Assembly (NCBI GenBank): GCA_964447525.1
Contig: CAYUSU010000023.1
Span: 1-22,776, forward strand
Direction of reading: 5' to 3'
Length of the DNA stretch: 22,776 nt
From: JAFGDH01 sp964447525
GTDB taxonomy: Archaea > Aenigmatarchaeota > Aenigmatarchaeia > QMZP01 > QMZT01
The translations under genes were made by a program, and so were the position numbers. Shown piece after piece: positions 21,147-22,776 of this stretch. The stretch's first letter is position 1. Each line of letters starts with the position of its first letter. The notes beneath the pieces were generated by a model that searched no databases, was not told the DNA's origin, and saw nothing but the letters and a program-made list of their open reading frames with translations.

Positions 21147-22776
21147 TCACATGCATGTGTAATTAAGATAATAGAGCTTGTATGAAGCCCTTCCGTAACC
21201 GTAATCCATAACAAAATCATATTCCCCGGTCGGTCCATTTCCTCCTGTTCCTACTATAATATTTATTTTCTGCGGACCGTATGTGCCGTTTATTCCGGGA
21301 AGTCTCAGTGTTCTCACATTGCGCCCGGAATTGTATATCCCAACCTCTGAAGCGAAGTCGGCCGTGACATTCAGCTTGGCGAAATCGTATTCCATCGACA
21401 ATTTCTCCCCATAACAATAAGTCTCGTTATATTCTATCAGCTGTCCCCCGACTGACCTGAAGAAAAGCGATGCGGAAGGAGGGTCGAAAATTGTATGAAG
21501 GAGGGCGAGGGCTTCCGTATCCTGCTTTATTTCATCGGTGAATTTCGTCATAGCATCGGCCCAGTCCTGCATAGCCGAATCCATGTCCGATTGTATCTTC
21601 AGCTGGGTCTCGATCTGGGCCATGGTAAGACCCATCTGGTGTTTCATGTTAAGGGTGGAAACAAACATGAAAAGGAAAGCCAGTGCTAGGGACGCATACT
21701 CTAAACCTATTTTAGTGTATTTGCAAATTTTTGTTAATAGCGGGCTGGGATTAATGGTCAAAGCGGCGATTATTACGAGACATGCCCATATGTAAGCTGA
21801 GCATTCAATTTTTTCTTCAAAAGAACCTGTTATAATCTTTTCGAAACATCCAACAATCCCACATGTAAGAGAGTCCAGTAATTTTCTTGCAGTTCCTTTA
21901 AGGGCACATCCTCCTGCGCCCCACCATCCCCCATCCTCCATTATAACACAATCAACCTGTTCAAATAAGGTTTTGTCCTTCTCCATGCATGGAACATTCA
22001 TGTCTATTCCTTCGGGGTCCGGGGATTGCTCGAACTCATCCAGTTTGTCCGTTGTTCTTTCGAGCAATTTCACTTCTGCGTTAAGAATGCATTCAAGACT
22101 GCTTACCCCAAAATCCATCAACACCTTCATAAAAAGGCTCATACCGGTCATCTGTTTCACAAATTCCAGAAAAACTTCACCTATTCCTTTTTTAATTGCT
22201 TCTTCGGCTCCTTCTTCAGCAGGTTCAGTTAAGATATCAGTTAATATGCCGGCGACTGCGCAGCAACAAAGTAATTTTGTAACCCAAGAAATTATGGTTG
22301 AATATAAATTATAATCTTCCTTGTATTTTTTTATCTGATCCTTAAGTTTTTCAAGTTGCTTCTTCCTGTCCACTATGTCGCTGGGCAGGGAACCGTAATA
22401 GGAAACCTCGGATGAAGCTCGGAGGGTCCTGTAATATGTATTGAGAAATCGTGTTTCGACCGTCAGACCGAAAGGGAATGTTCCCTGGAAATTGATCGGG
22501 TCTTCCGGGTCATCGCCATCCAGATCGACCGATCCCAGAACGAAATCACATTCGTAAATATAATCTTCACCGCTGACCTTGTCACATAAAACGTCACTGG
22601 ACTTTCCCTCAAAGTCCGCGGAAAACTTGTATACATCCAGCTTCTTTGGTGCGTTGTTTATGTGGAACCTGAACTGCCTCTGAGGGGTTTCCGGATAACA
22701 CATTCCCTCCAAGTCGACCGCCTGGCATTCGACATTCGAAGGAACTCCGGTCAGGCTCAGTCCGAGGTTGAGATCC
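21147..22776 (-). CDS. Multi-pass Cys-rich envelope protein (3' part, start lies beyond the window)
   Basis: The frame is open from base 22775 to the TGA at 21147, giving 542 visible residues; the N-terminus is outside. There is no reason to start at the TTG at 22712, because coding continues upstream (LSLTGVPSNVECQAVD). The first part ends an Ig-like module with the same cysteine-pair signature as the giant protein (VLC-x(11)-C in YIYEC). A charged coiled-coil-like stretch (RKKQLEKLKDQIKKYKED) and a membrane helix with CCC follow. After these come a mixed helical segment with many cysteines, two more hydrophobic segments ending in a VSTLNMKHQMGLTMAQ helix, a soluble helix of about 50 residues, and a beta-looking C-terminal domain. 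This order matches the C-terminal half of the 1958-residue protein, so they are probably distant paralogues. It is the first visible gene of the array. The function is unknown. Confidence 0.78.
   Translation of the reverse strand, partial: DLNLGLSLTGVPSNVECQAVDLEGMCYPETPQRQFRFHINNAPKKLDVYKFSADFEGKSSDVLCDKVSGEDYIYECDFVLGSVDLDGDDPEDPINFQGTFPFGLTVETRFLNTYYRTLRASSEVSYYGSLPSDIVDRKKQLEKLKDQIKKYKEDYNLYSTIISWVTKLLCCCAVAGILTDILTEPAEEGAEEAIKKGIGEVFLEFVKQMTGMSLFMKVLMDFGVSSLECILNAEVKLLERTTDKLDEFEQSPDPEGIDMNVPCMEKDKTLFEQVDCVIMEDGGWWGAGGCALKGTARKLLDSLTCGIVGCFEKIITGSFEEKIECSAYIWACLVIIAALTINPSPLLTKICKYTKIGLEYASLALAFLFMFVSTLNMKHQMGLTMAQIETQLKIQSDMDSAMQDWADAMTKFTDEIKQDTEALALLHTIFDPPSASLFFRSVGGQLIEYNETYCYGEKLSMEYDFAKLNVTADFASEVGIYNSGRNVRTLRLPGINGTYGPQKINIIVGTGGNGPTGEYDFVMDYGYGRASYKLYYLNYTCM

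Noticed and set aside
20675..21166. 163-codon plus-strand open frame
   Set aside because: It is antisense to the N-terminal part of the 655-residue KGQ protein, whose class III signal and paralogy are clear.
1..22776. CRISPR array, tRNA or rRNA genes, insertion sequences, phage genes
   Set aside because: Reading through, I saw no spaced direct repeats, cloverleaf-like or rRNA-like stretches, transposase motifs or terminal inverted repeats. A covariance-model scan was not possible here.

Overview
The window looks like a piece of an archaeal chromosome, most likely from a metagenome-assembled genome because a run of ten Ns interrupts one gene. Archaeal hallmarks are class III (KGQ-type) pilin signal peptides, an archaeal-type secretion ATPase with TadC-like platform proteins, a geranylgeranyl diphosphate synthase, a UbiA-family prenyltransferase with the motifs of the archaeal ether-lipid enzyme, DUF63 and DUF357 proteins, a KaiC-like ATPase paired with a V4R-domain protein, and TATA boxes at a fixed distance upstream of start codons. 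From memory, giant surface proteins next to KGQ-signal proteins of about 600 residues are typical of DPANN lineages (Woesearchaeota, Pacearchaeota, Aenigmarchaeota). That placement is an inference. No tRNA, rRNA, CRISPR, IS element or phage gene was seen, and no gene-free stretch exceeds about 100 bases.

Layout. 1-452 (minus): 5' part of a DUF63 membrane protein. 491-5233 (minus): a compact pilus or secretion operon, read from high to low coordinates as KGQ pilin-like protein, second KGQ pilin-like protein, GspE/VirB11-type ATPase, TadC-like protein (split by the Ns), second TadC-like protein. 5332-6216 (plus): UbiA prenyltransferase. 6213-8581 (minus): GGPP synthase, then a KaiC-like ATPase and a V4R-domain protein. 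8671-10848 (plus): a PEP-synthase-like protein that has lost its catalytic histidine. 10829-11143 (minus): small membrane protein. 11172-11411 (plus): DUF357 protein. 11417-22776 (minus): an 11.4-kb array of four large surface or envelope genes. In order of transcription these are a multi-pass membrane protein running off the window edge, two tandem KGQ-signal paralogues of 655 and 613 residues, and a 1958-residue protein with about nine Ig-like modules.

How the genes may work together. The synthase and the UbiA enzyme are consecutive-type steps of archaeal ether-lipid synthesis, with a possible ligand-sensing KaiC/V4R pair between them. The pilus operon supplies an ATPase and membrane platform. 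The prepilin peptidase that would process its two pilins could also process the two large KGQ proteins of the surface array. The array is the best candidate for an undescribed system: a cell-envelope complex built from alternating giant disulfide-rich Ig-like membrane proteins and pilin-signal paralogues.
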